NCBI RefSeq assembly: GCF_015694735.1 | Contig: NZ_JADQDP010000004.1 | Span: forward strand, 62,001-126,000 | DNA: 64,000 nucleotides | Source of the DNA: Hymenobacter properus | GTDB lineage: Bacteria > Bacteroidota > Bacteroidia > Cytophagales > Hymenobacteraceae | Direction: 5' to 3' | Shown here: positions 1-8,019 of the stretch, piece after piece | Layout: every line of letters starts with the position of its first letter | How positions within the stretch are numbered: position 1 is the stretch's first letter | The notes under the pieces: model-generated | What the model was told of the DNA's origin: nothing | The model's input: only the letters and a program-made list of their open reading frames with translations | Databases searched by the model: none | Program-made: the position numbers and the translations under genes

Positions 1-153
1 CCGGCCCCGGCCAACGCCACCGAAGTAGGCGCGGCCCCGGCCGCCCCGGCGCCGGCACCGGAAGTGAATCCGGCTGCCGACAAGGTGAAAATTAAAACCA
101 AAGGCAAAGACGGCAGCGAAAAAGTGAAGCTGAAGGGCGACGCCCAGAAGTAA
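1..153 (+). CDS. C-terminal end of an unknown protein (partial)
   Basis: The frame is open from base 1 to a TAA at 151-153. The 50 visible residues begin with an Ala/Pro-rich stretch (about residues 1-25) and end in a Lys-rich tail of alternating lysine and small or acidic residues. A hairpin terminator follows, which supports this being a real gene end. The Pro/Ala linker plus basic tail is low-complexity and does not identify a family. The start lies outside the window, so the product cannot be named. Confidence 0.6.
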   Translation, partial: PAPANATEVGAAPAAPAPAPEVNPAADKVKIKTKGKDGSEKVKLKGDAQK

Positions 154-174
154 GCTTTCCGGCACCGTTGGCTT

Positions 175-213
175 AAGCCCGGCTCCGCAATGCGCGGGGC
201 CGGGCTTATTTTG
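175..213 (+). terminator. Rho-independent terminator after the partial gene
   Basis: A 9-bp perfect stem (AAGCCCGGC at 175-183, GCCGGGCTT at 199-207) is followed by ATTTT. It ends the upstream gene five bases before the start codon of the cyclophilin gene, so the T tract probably overlaps that gene's promoter (TATTTTG, 206-212 region). Confidence 0.75.
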
Positions 214-217
214 TGGT

Positions 218-940
218 ATGAACCGCTTCCTCTTCCTCGGGCTGGCGCTGCTGGCCGCCTGCAACCAAACGCCCCCGCCCAAGGCCGCCCCCGCCAAGCC
301 CGTCATTCCCGGCCCCGACCTGGCCGCGCTGGCCGATAGTACCGCCCCGGCCGCCCTGCTGGCCTACGGCAAGCAATACCCCGGCTCCGAAGTGCTGATT
401 AAGACGCGCCTGGGCAACATCCGGGTGAAGCTCTACGACGATACGCCAATTCACAAGGCCAACTTCCTGCTGCTGGCCCGCAAGGGCGTGTTCGACGAAA
501 CCATGTTCAACCGCGTGGTGAAGGATTTTGCCGTGCAGGGCGGCCAAACCTACCTGGCCCGCACCATCCGGCTGAAGCGCTACCGGCTGCCGCCTGAGTT
601 CCGAGCCGAGCATTTCCACCACAAAGGCGCCCTGGGCATGGCCCGCTACGACGACGAGCAGAACCCCGGCCACCTGTCCTCCAACACCGATTTCTACTTC
701 GTGGTGGGCGAGAAAATGGCCCCGTTCCAGTCGCAGGCCATGGCCGGCCGCAAGCTCACGCCTGCCCAGCAGAAAGTGTACGCCACCGAAGGCGGCGTGC
801 CCTCGCTCGATGGCAAGTACACGGTTTTCGGCGAAGTGATAGAGGGGCTGGATGTGGTGGACAAGATTTCCAAAGAGCCCGTGGAGTCGGATAAATGGCC
901 GGTGACGGATATTCCGATGAAGGTGGAGGTGGTGAAATAA
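218..940 (+). CDS. Cyclophilin-type peptidyl-prolyl cis-trans isomerase, lipoprotein
   Basis: A 240-residue protein expected to catalyse cis-trans isomerisation of X-Pro bonds during folding of exported proteins. The N-terminus is a lipoprotein signal (hydrophobic core, then LLAAC with Cys15 as the lipidated residue), followed by a Pro/Ala linker to about residue 45. The cyclophilin core follows: the strand with TRLGNIRVKLYDD, then FNRVVKDFAVQGG (the F-x-R-V-x-x-x-F-x-x-QGG cyclophilin signature), and near the end YTVFGEVIEGLDVVDKI. The core is complete and of usual size for bacterial periplasmic cyclophilins. It is a single gene: a terminator lies before it and a palindromic element with its own terminator lies behind. 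A periplasm-facing membrane-anchored location is inferred from the lipobox. Confidence 0.92.
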   Translation: MNRFLFLGLALLAACNQTPPPKAAPAKPVIPGPDLAALADSTAPAALLAYGKQYPGSEVLIKTRLGNIRVKLYDDTPIHKANFLLLARKGVFDETMFNRVVKDFAVQGGQTYLARTIRLKRYRLPPEFRAEHFHHKGALGMARYDDEQNPGHLSSNTDFYFVVGEKMAPFQSQAMAGRKLTPAQQKVYATEGGVPSLDGKYTVFGEVIEGLDVVDKISKEPVESDKWPVTDIPMKVEVVK

Positions 941-947
941 TTCACCT

Positions 948-1130
948 GTCATTGCGAGCGAAGCGCGGCAATCCGTCCTCTCAACCGCGACAAGCCCTGA
1001 GATGTGAAAAAGCCTGGTTCTGCGCAGGAACCAGGCTTTTTCGTTTTGAAAACGGCTTTATCACATCTGCAAACCAGTCGCGGCTGAGAGGACGGATTGC
1101 CGCGTTCTGCTGCGCTCCACTCGCAATGAC
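948..1130. repeat. Class C palindromic element with internal terminator
   Basis: The gene-free stretch 941-1251 is occupied mainly by this element. The outer arms read GTCATTGCGAG and are followed inward by a second shared block, GCGGCAATCCGTCCTCTC, then CCGCGAC. The two arms (948-991 and 1078-1130) match except for an internal segment of 6 versus 16 bases. The middle contains a strong hairpin (1007-1041) and the motif GCTTTATCAC. The same architecture recurs at 42311-42532, so this is a dispersed family and not a chance palindrome. No ORF worth calling is inside it. Confidence 0.85.
1007..1041. terminator. Bidirectional terminator in the core of the class C element
   Basis: A perfect 14-bp stem (AAAAAGCCTGGTTC at 1007-1020, complement at 1028-1041) has a 7-base loop, with A's on one side and T's on the other. 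It can terminate transcription from the cyclophilin gene, and also from the opposite strand. Confidence 0.8.
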
Positions 1131-1162
1131 TAAAGCCCTGTATACGCCCTCCAGAATGTAAA

Positions 1163-1191
1163 AAGGCCCGCCCCCAGGGGGAGCGGACCTT
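1163..1191 (-). terminator. Terminator of the first M13 peptidase gene
   Basis: Read on the minus strand this is a GC-rich stem AAGGTCCGC / GCGGGCCTT (with a G-U pair) followed by TTTAC. It lies about 60 bases after the minus-strand gene that ends at 1252. Confidence 0.65.
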
Positions 1192-1251
1192 CTCGTATCG
1201 GGCGCGGAAACAGTTTCCCGTGCTTGATTCAGGAAAGCTTATGCAAACGGC

Positions 1252-3351
1252 TTACCAAATTTTGGCGCGGTTCGAAGCCGGGCGTACCATCTTGTCTCCA
1301 TCCTTGCAGCCGAAGGCCTTATGGAACTCCGGGAAGTTCTGCAGCGGCCCGATGGTGCGGAACTGGCCGGGCGAGTGCGGGTCGGTTTGCACGAGCTGAC
1401 GGGTGGTTTCGGGGCGCTGGTTGATGCGCCAGATTTGGGCCCAGCTCAGGAAGAAGCGCTGCTCGGGCGTGAAGCCGTCAATCAGCTTGCCGGCTTTGGC
1501 CTGGGGCGTCTTCATGAAGGCCTGGTAGGCGATGGTGAGTCCGCCGAGGTCGGCCAGGTTTTCGCCCATCGTGAGCTTGCCGTTCACGTGCACCGAGTCG
1601 AGCGGCGAGAAAGCGTCGTATTGCTTGCCCACCACGTCGGCCTTGGCCATGAACTTCTCGCCGTCTTCCTTGGTCCACCAGTCGCGCAGGTTGCCTTCCG
1701 AGTCCACTTTGCGGCCCTGGTCGTCAAAACCGTGGGTCATTTCGTGGCCAATCACGGCGCCGATGCCGCCGTAGTTCACCGCGTCGTCGGCCTTGGGGTC
1801 GTAGAAGGGCGACTGCAGGATGCCGGCCGGGAACACAATCTCGTTCAAGCTGGCGTTGTAGTAGGCGTTCACCGTGGGCGGCGTCATGCCCCACACCGTG
1901 CGGTCGACGGGCTGGCCAAACTTGCTGAGGCGGTCCATCGTGTTGAATTCCGACACGGCAAACAGGTTGTTCAGCGCGCTTTCGCGGCTCACGGTCAGCT
2001 TGGAGTAGTCCTTCCACTTGTCGGGGTAGCCGATTTTCACCACAAAGGCGTTCAGCTTCTTGAGCGCTTCGGCCTTGGTGGCGGGGCTCATCCACTCGGT
2101 GGCCTGAATGCGCTCGGCATAAGCCTGACGCATGTTTTCGACCATTAGCTTGGCCTTGGCCTTGGCGGCGGGGCTGAAATCCTGGTCCACGTAAATCTGA
2201 CCAAAGGCTTCGCCCAACGCGCCGTCGGTGGCAGCATAAGCGCGCTTCCAGCGGGCCTGCGGCACCTTGGCGCCGCTCGTCACCTGCGAGAATTTGAAGG
2301 CTTCGTCCACATACGCCTTCGGCAGCGCCGAAGTCACCCCTTCCACTAGGTGCCAGCGCAGGTACTGCTTCTGGTCGGCAATGGGCTCTTCTTTTATCAT
2401 CGTGTTGACCTCCTTCAGGTATTCGGGCTGGCCCACAATGATGTCCTTGGCCGCGCTCAGGCCGCTTTCCTTCAGGCGCAGCGGAATGTCGAGGTTGGGA
2501 TAGTCGGCGGCCACCTGGGCCACGGTCATCTTGTTGTAGTTCTTGTCGCGGTCGCGCAGGGCCACACGGTCGCGGCTGGCGCGGGCCATGCGGGTTTCGA
2601 TGCGCATCACGGCATCGGCGTTGCGCTCGGCCGTGGCCTGGTCGTCGCCCAGCAGCTTAAAGGTGTTTACCTGGTAGGTGCGGTAGGCGGCCCGAATAGC
2701 TTTCGAGCGGGCGTCGTCCTTCAGGTAGTAGTCGCGGTCGGCCATGGTCAGGCCGCCCTGGCTCATCTGCACGGCATACTGCGTGCTGTTTTTGGGGTCC
2801 TGGCCCACGCCCAGGCCATACCAGCCCTTGCCGAAGTTACGGGGGTCGGCGAGGTAGCGCTGCATGCCGGCCACATCCTGAATGGCGTTAATCTTGTCGA
2901 GGCGGGGCTGCAGGTATTTCAACCCAGCTTTTTCTACGGCCACGCTGTCCATGGCGGCGGCGTAGAAGTCGCCCACTTTCTGGGCATTCGAGCCCGGCTT
3001 GGCGGTGCGGTCGGCGGCCACTTTCTCCAGAATGCCGTGCACCACGTCGCGGTTGCGGTTGCGCAGCACGTTGAACCCACCCCAGCCCGTTTCGGAGGCC
3101 GGAATCGGGTTATTTTTCAGCCAGTTGCCGTTGGCAAAGCGGTAGAAGTCGTCGCAGGGCGACACACTACGGTCCAGGTTGGCCAGGGTGATGCCCACGC
3201 CCGACTGTCCGGTAGTGTTTACCGTCGTTTTGGTTTTGCCCTCGCTGCTGCTCTTGGTTTTAATCTTGGTTTGGGCCTGGGCTGCGCCAGCCGCCAGCCC
3301 CAGCACCGCCGCCGACAAAGCCGCGCGCCGCACAAATGAGAATTGAGTCAT
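1252..3351 (-). CDS. M13 family zinc metallopeptidase (PepO/neprilysin-like), copy 1
   Basis: A 699-residue exported endopeptidase that should cleave short peptides. The signal peptide is about residues 1-26 (hydrophobic run ending AAGAAQAQ). The M13 N-terminal domain follows, including a CDDFYRFANGNWLKNN stretch typical of the family. The C-terminal peptidase domain has the zinc motif HEMTH at residues 536-540 (Glu537 catalytic) and the third ligand Glu597 in ENLADLGG. The family NAYY substrate-binding motif and a C-terminal tail ending AKIW are present, so the enzyme looks complete and active. A closely similar gene lies directly upstream at 3583-5649. On the minus strand TAACTTGC (3390 to 3383) is a plausible -7 box about 30 bases before the ATG. 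A periplasmic or surface location is inferred. Confidence 0.93.
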   Translation of the reverse strand: MTQFSFVRRAALSAAVLGLAAGAAQAQTKIKTKSSSEGKTKTTVNTTGQSGVGITLANLDRSVSPCDDFYRFANGNWLKNNPIPASETGWGGFNVLRNRNRDVVHGILEKVAADRTAKPGSNAQKVGDFYAAAMDSVAVEKAGLKYLQPRLDKINAIQDVAGMQRYLADPRNFGKGWYGLGVGQDPKNSTQYAVQMSQGGLTMADRDYYLKDDARSKAIRAAYRTYQVNTFKLLGDDQATAERNADAVMRIETRMARASRDRVALRDRDKNYNKMTVAQVAADYPNLDIPLRLKESGLSAAKDIIVGQPEYLKEVNTMIKEEPIADQKQYLRWHLVEGVTSALPKAYVDEAFKFSQVTSGAKVPQARWKRAYAATDGALGEAFGQIYVDQDFSPAAKAKAKLMVENMRQAYAERIQATEWMSPATKAEALKKLNAFVVKIGYPDKWKDYSKLTVSRESALNNLFAVSEFNTMDRLSKFGQPVDRTVWGMTPPTVNAYYNASLNEIVFPAGILQSPFYDPKADDAVNYGGIGAVIGHEMTHGFDDQGRKVDSEGNLRDWWTKEDGEKFMAKADVVGKQYDAFSPLDSVHVNGKLTMGENLADLGGLTIAYQAFMKTPQAKAGKLIDGFTPEQRFFLSWAQIWRINQRPETTRQLVQTDPHSPGQFRTIGPLQNFPEFHKAFGCKDGDKMVRPASNRAKIW

Positions 3352-3470
3352 GTGGAATATTAAAGTGGGAATGTTAAGAAGTGCAAGTTACAAAGGCCCG
3401 TTGGTGTTGAACAATTCAACGAACAAAAAGAAACGGTGCGAATTTGGCAATTTGGGTTTGATAAAAAAAG

Positions 3471-3557
3471 AACGTCATGCCGAGCTGTCGAAGCAGCTCT
3501 ACTCACGCAATGACTGGTTGCGCGGTAGAGCTATTTCGACAAGCTCAGCATGACGTT
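3471..3557. repeat. Palindromic element, class B variant
   Basis: Imperfect inverted repeat with ends AACGTCATGC / GCATGACGTT and arms of about 36 bases containing GAGCTnGTCGAAnnAGCTCTAC. It sits between the two tandem peptidase genes. Its ends match the GTCATGC termini of the elements at 19688, 44376 and 49624, but the inner part differs. Confidence 0.75.
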
Positions 3558-3582
3558 CTACTTCATGCTAACCAATAACGAC

Positions 3583-5649
3583 CTACCAGATTTTGGAACG
3601 GTCGGCCTGGGCGCGCATCATCTTGTTGCCGTCCTGGCAGCCGAAGGCTTTATAGAACTCCGGCATGTTCATGAGCGGGCCGTTGGTGCGGAACTGGCCC
3701 GGCGAGTGCGGGTCGGTTTGCACCTGCTGGCGCACGGCCTCGGGGCGGATGTTGGTGCGCCAAATCTGGGCGTAGCCCAGGAAGAAGCGCTGCTCAGGCG
3801 TGAAGCCGTCGATTTTCTGACCAGCTTTGGCCTGGGGCGTCTTCATGAAGGCCTGGTAGGCAATGGTGAGGCCACCCAGGTCGGCCAGGTTTTCGCCCAT
3901 CGTGAGCTTGCCGTTCACGTGCACCGAGTCCAGGGGCGTGAAGGCGTCGTACTGCTTGCCCACCATGTCGGCTTTGGCGTTGAACTTGTCGGCATCTTCT
4001 TTGGTCCACCAGTCGCGCAGGTTGCCTTTGGCGTCGTACTGGCGGCCCTGGTCGTCAAAACCGTGGGTCATTTCGTGGCCAATCACGGCGCCGATGCCGC
4101 CGTAGTTCACCGCGTCGTCGGCCTTGGGGTCATAAAATGGGGGCTGCAGAATGCCGGCCGGGAACACAATCTCGTTCATCGGCGGGTTGTAGTAGGCGTT
4201 CACTGTGGGCGGCGTCATGCCCCACTCGTTGCGGTCAATCGGCTTGCCGAACTTCTTGATTTCGTCGTCATTGGCCCACTCCTGCGCGGCAAACAGGTTG
4301 TTCAGGTAGCTCTCGCGGCTCACGTTCAGCTTGGAGTAGTCCTTCCACTTATCGGGGTAGCCAATCTTCACCGTGAAGGCGTTGAGCTTGGTGAGGGCCT
4401 CCTTTTTGGTAGCGGCGCTCATCCAGTCGGTGGCCTGAATGCGCTCGGCGTAGGCTTTGCGCAGGTTCTCAATCATTTCCTTGGCCTTGGCCTTGGCGGC
4501 GGGGCTAAACGCCTTGTCGACGTACAACTGGCCGAAGGCCTCGCCCAAGTAGCGGTCCGTTGCGACGAGCGAGCGTTTCCAGCGAGGCTGCTGCTTTTTA
4601 GCACCGCTCAATACTTTGTTAAAGTTGAAGGCTTCGTCGCCGAAGGCTTTGGGCAGGGCCGGCGTCACGCTGCTCACCAGGTGCCAGCGCAGGTACTGCT
4701 TCTGGTCGGCAATGGGCTCCTGCTGCATGGCGGCGCTCACTTCCTTCAGGTAATCGGGCTGGCCCACAATTACTTCCTTGGCCGCGCCGAGGCCTTGCTG
4801 CTTCAGTATCGTGGGCAGAGCTAGGTTCGGGAAAGCGGCGTTGGCCTGGACCACCGTCATCTTGTTGTAGTTGGCGTAGGGGTCGCGCAGGTCTACGCGG
4901 CTCTTGCTGGCCTTGGCCAAGCGGGTTTCGATGCGCGTCACGGCATCGGCGTTTTTCTCGGCCGTGGCCTGGTCATCGCCCAACAGCTTGAACATGTTGA
5001 CCTGATAGGTGCGGTAGGCGGCGCGAATGGCTTTCGAACGCGCGTCGTCTTTCAGATAGTAGTCGCGGTCGGGCAGGCCCAAGCCGCCCTGGTTCAGGTA
5101 CACCGCGTACTGGGTGCTGATTTTTTCGTCCTGCCCCACGCCCGAGCTCAGCCACACATTGCCGGCGTGGGCCTTGGGGTCGGCCAGAAACTTCTGCTCG
5201 TCGGCCAGGCTGTTGATAGCCATGATGCGGTCGAGGTGCGGCTTGAGGTACTTCAGGCCGGCTGCGTCGATGGCGGCCGAGTCCATGGCCGAGGCGTAGA
5301 AGTCGCCCACTTTCTGGTTGTTCGAGCCCTTGGGGGCTTTGGCCGCGTTGGTCGCTGCGTTGGTCAGGATGGTGCGCAAAGTGGCCTGGTTGCGGTCAAT
5401 CAGCTCGTTGAAAGCGCCCCAGCTCGATTGGGCGTCCGGAATGGCGTTGTTTTTGAGCCAGTTGCCCGAGGCGTAGTGGAAAAAGTCCTCGCAGGGCTTC
5501 ACCGACGGGTCGATGTTGGCGATGTTGATGCCGACGCCTTTTTGCGCCGAAGCGGTTTTAGTGGTTTGGGCCGAAGCACTGGTGGCTACCAAGCTGCCGA
5601 GGCCTAGCACAGCCAGGCTGAGGCGCCGGGCCATTGAAAATGAAGTCAT
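3583..5649 (-). CDS. M13 family zinc metallopeptidase (PepO/neprilysin-like), copy 2
   Basis: A 688-residue paralogue of the neighbouring copy. The signal peptide is about residues 1-28 (ending SASAQ). The zinc motif HEMTH is at residues 525-529 with Glu526, and the third ligand is Glu586 in ENLADLGG. The C-terminal half is nearly residue-for-residue the same as copy 1, including the TPEQRFFL and QTDPHSPGQFRT segments, while the N-terminal region is more divergent. All catalytic residues are kept in both, so neither is a decaying copy. The genes are co-oriented, with 231 bp and a palindromic element between them. TAACTTCA on the minus strand (5690 to 5683) may be the -7 box. Confidence 0.93.
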   Translation of the reverse strand: MTSFSMARRLSLAVLGLGSLVATSASAQTTKTASAQKGVGINIANIDPSVKPCEDFFHYASGNWLKNNAIPDAQSSWGAFNELIDRNQATLRTILTNAATNAAKAPKGSNNQKVGDFYASAMDSAAIDAAGLKYLKPHLDRIMAINSLADEQKFLADPKAHAGNVWLSSGVGQDEKISTQYAVYLNQGGLGLPDRDYYLKDDARSKAIRAAYRTYQVNMFKLLGDDQATAEKNADAVTRIETRLAKASKSRVDLRDPYANYNKMTVVQANAAFPNLALPTILKQQGLGAAKEVIVGQPDYLKEVSAAMQQEPIADQKQYLRWHLVSSVTPALPKAFGDEAFNFNKVLSGAKKQQPRWKRSLVATDRYLGEAFGQLYVDKAFSPAAKAKAKEMIENLRKAYAERIQATDWMSAATKKEALTKLNAFTVKIGYPDKWKDYSKLNVSRESYLNNLFAAQEWANDDEIKKFGKPIDRNEWGMTPPTVNAYYNPPMNEIVFPAGILQPPFYDPKADDAVNYGGIGAVIGHEMTHGFDDQGRQYDAKGNLRDWWTKEDADKFNAKADMVGKQYDAFTPLDSVHVNGKLTMGENLADLGGLTIAYQAFMKTPQAKAGQKIDGFTPEQRFFLGYAQIWRTNIRPEAVRQQVQTDPHSPGQFRTNGPLMNMPEFYKAFGCQDGNKMMRAQADRSKIW

Positions 5650-5730
5650 GAATTAAATGAGTGGGATGGGTAAATGATGCCGTGAAGTTAGGGACACGGC
5701 GCCTTAACCGGGGTTGCACGAGAGAACTGC

Positions 5731-5818
5731 CTGTCATCCTGAGCGCAGCGAAGGACCTTCTCACAGCTGCACTGTTTGCCTATCGTGAGAAGGTCCTTCG
5801 CTGCGCTCAGGATGACAG
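5731..5818. repeat. Class A palindromic element
   Basis: Two perfect 34-bp arms (5731-5764 and 5785-5818) have termini CTGTCATCCTGAGCGCAGCG and inner ends CCTTCTCAC, around a 20-base spacer. It lies between a divergent pair (M13 copy 2 and xseA). Full copies of the same sequence occur at 16444, 44433 and 57933. Confidence 0.9.
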
Positions 5819-5874
5819 ACTTTCCAAGCACATATTCCCTTTTAGCCCAAACCGCAACCCGTAACTTGCGCCTT

Positions 5875-7248
5875 ATGCCGCTTTACAACCGCCGCCCCGA
5901 GCTTCCTCTTTTCGCCCCGCCTCCGCCGCTGGGGCTGGCCGAGCTGCTGGGCCGCGTGCGCCAGGTGCTGCATCAGCAGCTGGCCGATTCTTACTGGGTG
6001 GTGGCCGAAGTGGCCGAGCTGACGGTGCCGCGCTTTGCCGGCGCGCACTGCTACCTCACCCTCACCGAGCAGGGCACCGACAGCCGCGGCATGCCCATGA
6101 AGGCCCAGGCCCGCGCCACGCTCTGGAGCCAGCGCTACCAGCAGCTGGCGCCCGCCTTCGAGCGCGCCACCGGCCAGACGCTGCGCCCGGGGCTGAAGCT
6201 GCTGCTGCGCGTGCAGGTGCGCTACCACGAGCAGTACGGCCTGAGCCTCGACGTGGTGGCCATTGACCCAAGCTACACCGTGGGCGAGCTGGCCCTGCAG
6301 CGCCTGAAAACCCTGCGTCAGCTGGAGGAAAAAGGCCTGCTGGAGCGCCAGAAGCAGCTCGTGCTGCCGCTGGCACCGCAGCGCCTGGCGGTCATCTCCT
6401 CCCCCACCGCCGCCGGCTTCCAGGATTTTGTGCAGCAGCTGGACGAGGCGCCGTATGATTTTGCGCTCACGCTTTTTCCGGCCGCCATGCAGGGCGACGA
6501 CGCCCCGGCCAGTATTCGGGCCGCCCTAGATGGCGTGCGCGCCCGGCGCGGGCAGTTTGATGCCGTGGTGATTATCCGGGGCGGGGGCAGCCGCACCGAT
6601 TTGCTGGCCTTTGACGAGTACGGCCTGGCAGCCGCGGTGGGCGCGTTTCCGTTGCCGGTGCTCACGGGCATCGGCCACGAGCGCGACGAGGCCGTGGTGG
6701 ACCTCACCGCCCACCGCGCCCTCAAAACGCCCACCGCCGTGGCTGCCTTCCTGGTAGAGCGCCTGGCCCGGCTCGAGGCCGCCATCTTGGGCTTGGGCGA
6801 ACAAATCATCAACACGGCCCGCCAGCAGCTCAGCCAGCGCCACGCCCGCCTCGACCAGCTCAGCGGCCAGAGCCGATACGCCGCCCACCGCCAGCTCGAC
6901 GGCGCCCGCGATGCCCTGCGGGCCCGCACCCGCCAGGCCGCCGCCGGCCCGCGCGAGCAGCTGCGCCAGCTGGGGCACGACCTGGAGCGGTTTCGCCACC
7001 TCCTGCCCCGGGCCGCGCGGCGCGCCCTGGCCCACGAGCAGCGCGGCCTGCGCCAGCGGGGCCGGGTGTTGCTCAAGCGTTTTGCCCGCCACCACCAGCG
7101 CCGCCGCGAGGCCTTGCTGCGCCGGCGCTACCAGCTGCAGCTGGCCCTGGAGCGCCGGCTGCACCGTGCCGAGCTGCGGCTTTATGAGCTAGCAGTTAAC
7201 AATGAGCAGTTGAGTGCTGGCCGGCATCATCCCAAACCCAGCGCATAG
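5875..7248 (+). CDS. xseA: Exodeoxyribonuclease VII large subunit
   Basis: A 457-residue large subunit of exonuclease VII, which degrades single-stranded DNA from both ends in complex with many small subunits. The N-terminal OB-fold covers about residues 15-125 (YWVVAEVAEL, then ARATLWSQRY). The Exonuc_VII_L catalytic region follows, with VISSPTAAGFQDF, the VVIIRGGGSRTDLLAFDE block and TGIGHERDEAVVDLTAH, all family hallmarks. A long Arg/Leu-rich coiled-coil region follows. The open frame extends 33 codons further upstream, but that part translates the palindromic element (RRSFAALRMT). The ATG at 5875 is preferred and has TAACTTGC five bases before it. The last about 20 residues and the stop fall in an inverted repeat (7191-7283). 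xseB follows 37 bases downstream. Confidence 0.95.
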   Translation: MPLYNRRPELPLFAPPPPLGLAELLGRVRQVLHQQLADSYWVVAEVAELTVPRFAGAHCYLTLTEQGTDSRGMPMKAQARATLWSQRYQQLAPAFERATGQTLRPGLKLLLRVQVRYHEQYGLSLDVVAIDPSYTVGELALQRLKTLRQLEEKGLLERQKQLVLPLAPQRLAVISSPTAAGFQDFVQQLDEAPYDFALTLFPAAMQGDDAPASIRAALDGVRARRGQFDAVVIIRGGGSRTDLLAFDEYGLAAAVGAFPLPVLTGIGHERDEAVVDLTAHRALKTPTAVAAFLVERLARLEAAILGLGEQIINTARQQLSQRHARLDQLSGQSRYAAHRQLDGARDALRARTRQAAAGPREQLRQLGHDLERFRHLLPRAARRALAHEQRGLRQRGRVLLKRFARHHQRRREALLRRRYQLQLALERRLHRAELRLYELAVNNEQLSAGRHHPKPSA

Positions 7249-7283
7249 ACCAAAATCACTAACTAATAACTGCTCACCGAGAA
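7191..7283. repeat. AT-richer inverted repeat at the xseA/xseB junction
   Basis: The left side carries AGCAGTTAAC and AATGAGCAGTTGAG. The right side carries CACTAACTAATAACTGCTCAC, which is roughly the reverse complement. The element encodes the last residues of XseA and ends three bases before the xseB ATG. The motif GAGCAGTTA also occurs in the inverted repeat at 39345-39427. Confidence 0.5.
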
Positions 7284-7285
7284 AA

Positions 7286-7576
7286 ATGACCTACCGCGAA
7301 GCCATTGACGAATTAGAAACCATTTTGCGCGCCCTCGAAACCGACTCCGTGGACGTAGACGACCTCACGGCCCGCGTCGAGCGCTCGGCCGAACTCATCC
7401 GGCTGTGCCGCCGCAAGCTCCGTCACGCCGAGGCTTCCCTCGACCGCGTATTCGATACCCTTGACGACGAAGACGATGCCGACGAACGGACGGACGACGA
7501 AGCGGAAGACGAGTTTGAAGAGAGCGACGAGGACGACCACGACCACCTGACTGGCGGGCCCGGCCGCGCGTGGTAA
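7286..7576 (+). CDS. xseB: Exodeoxyribonuclease VII small subunit
   Basis: A 96-residue small subunit of exonuclease VII that binds the coiled-coil region of XseA. Residues 1-55 hold the family core: TYREAIDELETILRALE, then VDVDDLTARVERSAELIRLCRRKL. The tail from residue 60 is unusually acidic (runs of Asp/Glu) and longer than in the 80-residue E. coli protein. The ATG at 7286 is chosen because the family begins there; an upstream in-frame start would add 24 residues encoded by the inverted repeat. It is the second gene of an xseA-xseB operon. Confidence 0.93.
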   Translation: MTYREAIDELETILRALETDSVDVDDLTARVERSAELIRLCRRKLRHAEASLDRVFDTLDDEDDADERTDDEAEDEFEESDEDDHDHLTGGPGRAW

Positions 7577-7614
7577 TTTTTTCTATATCGCCTTTTTTTA
7601 TTAAATCAACTCTC

Positions 7615-7622
7615 TATATTTG
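7615..7622 (+). promoter_or_regulatory. Bacteroidota-type -7 box (TATATTTG)
   Basis: A perfect TAnnTTTG match lies in a locally very AT-rich stretch (about 7575-7676) that contrasts with the GC-rich surroundings. It is 54 bases before the ATG at 7677 and would start the transcript of the small protein and perhaps of the genes after it. Confidence 0.55.
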
Positions 7623-7676
7623 GCCCGTACATCCAAATCAAACTTTTTTTAATTCAATAAAATCACCCACGGTTTT

Positions 7677-7991
7677 ATGCCATTTAACGGTACCGAAGGC
7701 AACGAGATTTCCTTGAGCAGAGCAGCTGAGATGACCAAGGCTTATCGGGAGGCCAATCCCGGCAAGACGCAGTGCACGTTCGTGGGAGCAAACATCCTGC
7801 GCAAGCTGCTGGAACAGCCAAACTCACAGGGCATTCGCTTTTACTTCGCCCTAAATGGCGAAACAACCAGCCTGGTGGCAGTGAGTGCCAATGAGCAGGA
7901 AGACGACCTGATTGGCGATGGCTACTTAGTGGCAGACGAAGGAACGTCTGGCCCGCCGACCATGGGCATAAGCAACGTGCTCAATAGCTGA
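7677..7991 (+). CDS. Small protein of unknown function
   Basis: A 104-residue soluble protein with no signal peptide or membrane segment. Visible features are an N-terminal helix with LSRAAEMTKAYREANPGK, a central GIRFYFALNGETTSLVAVSANEQEDDLI segment resembling a beta hairpin, and an acidic Gly-rich C-terminus. Small proteins of this general look are common in Bacteroidota but I cannot name a family. It has its own AT-rich promoter region, and the gene for a polytopic membrane protein follows after 28 bp in the same direction, which suggests co-transcription and a shared role. Confidence 0.7.
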   Translation: MPFNGTEGNEISLSRAAEMTKAYREANPGKTQCTFVGANILRKLLEQPNSQGIRFYFALNGETTSLVAVSANEQEDDLIGDGYLVADEGTSGPPTMGISNVLNS

Positions 7992-8019
7992 CTCAACGCC
8001 TTTTCCTGCTTGACCTGCT

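Noticed and set aside
5661..5864. Short ORFs translated from the palindromes (RRSFAALRMT, ILSAAKDLLTA and similar)
   Set aside because: The same peptides appear at every palindrome in several frames. They come from the repeat sequence and are not genes; they also wrongly extend the starts of xseA, the M42 peptidase and others.
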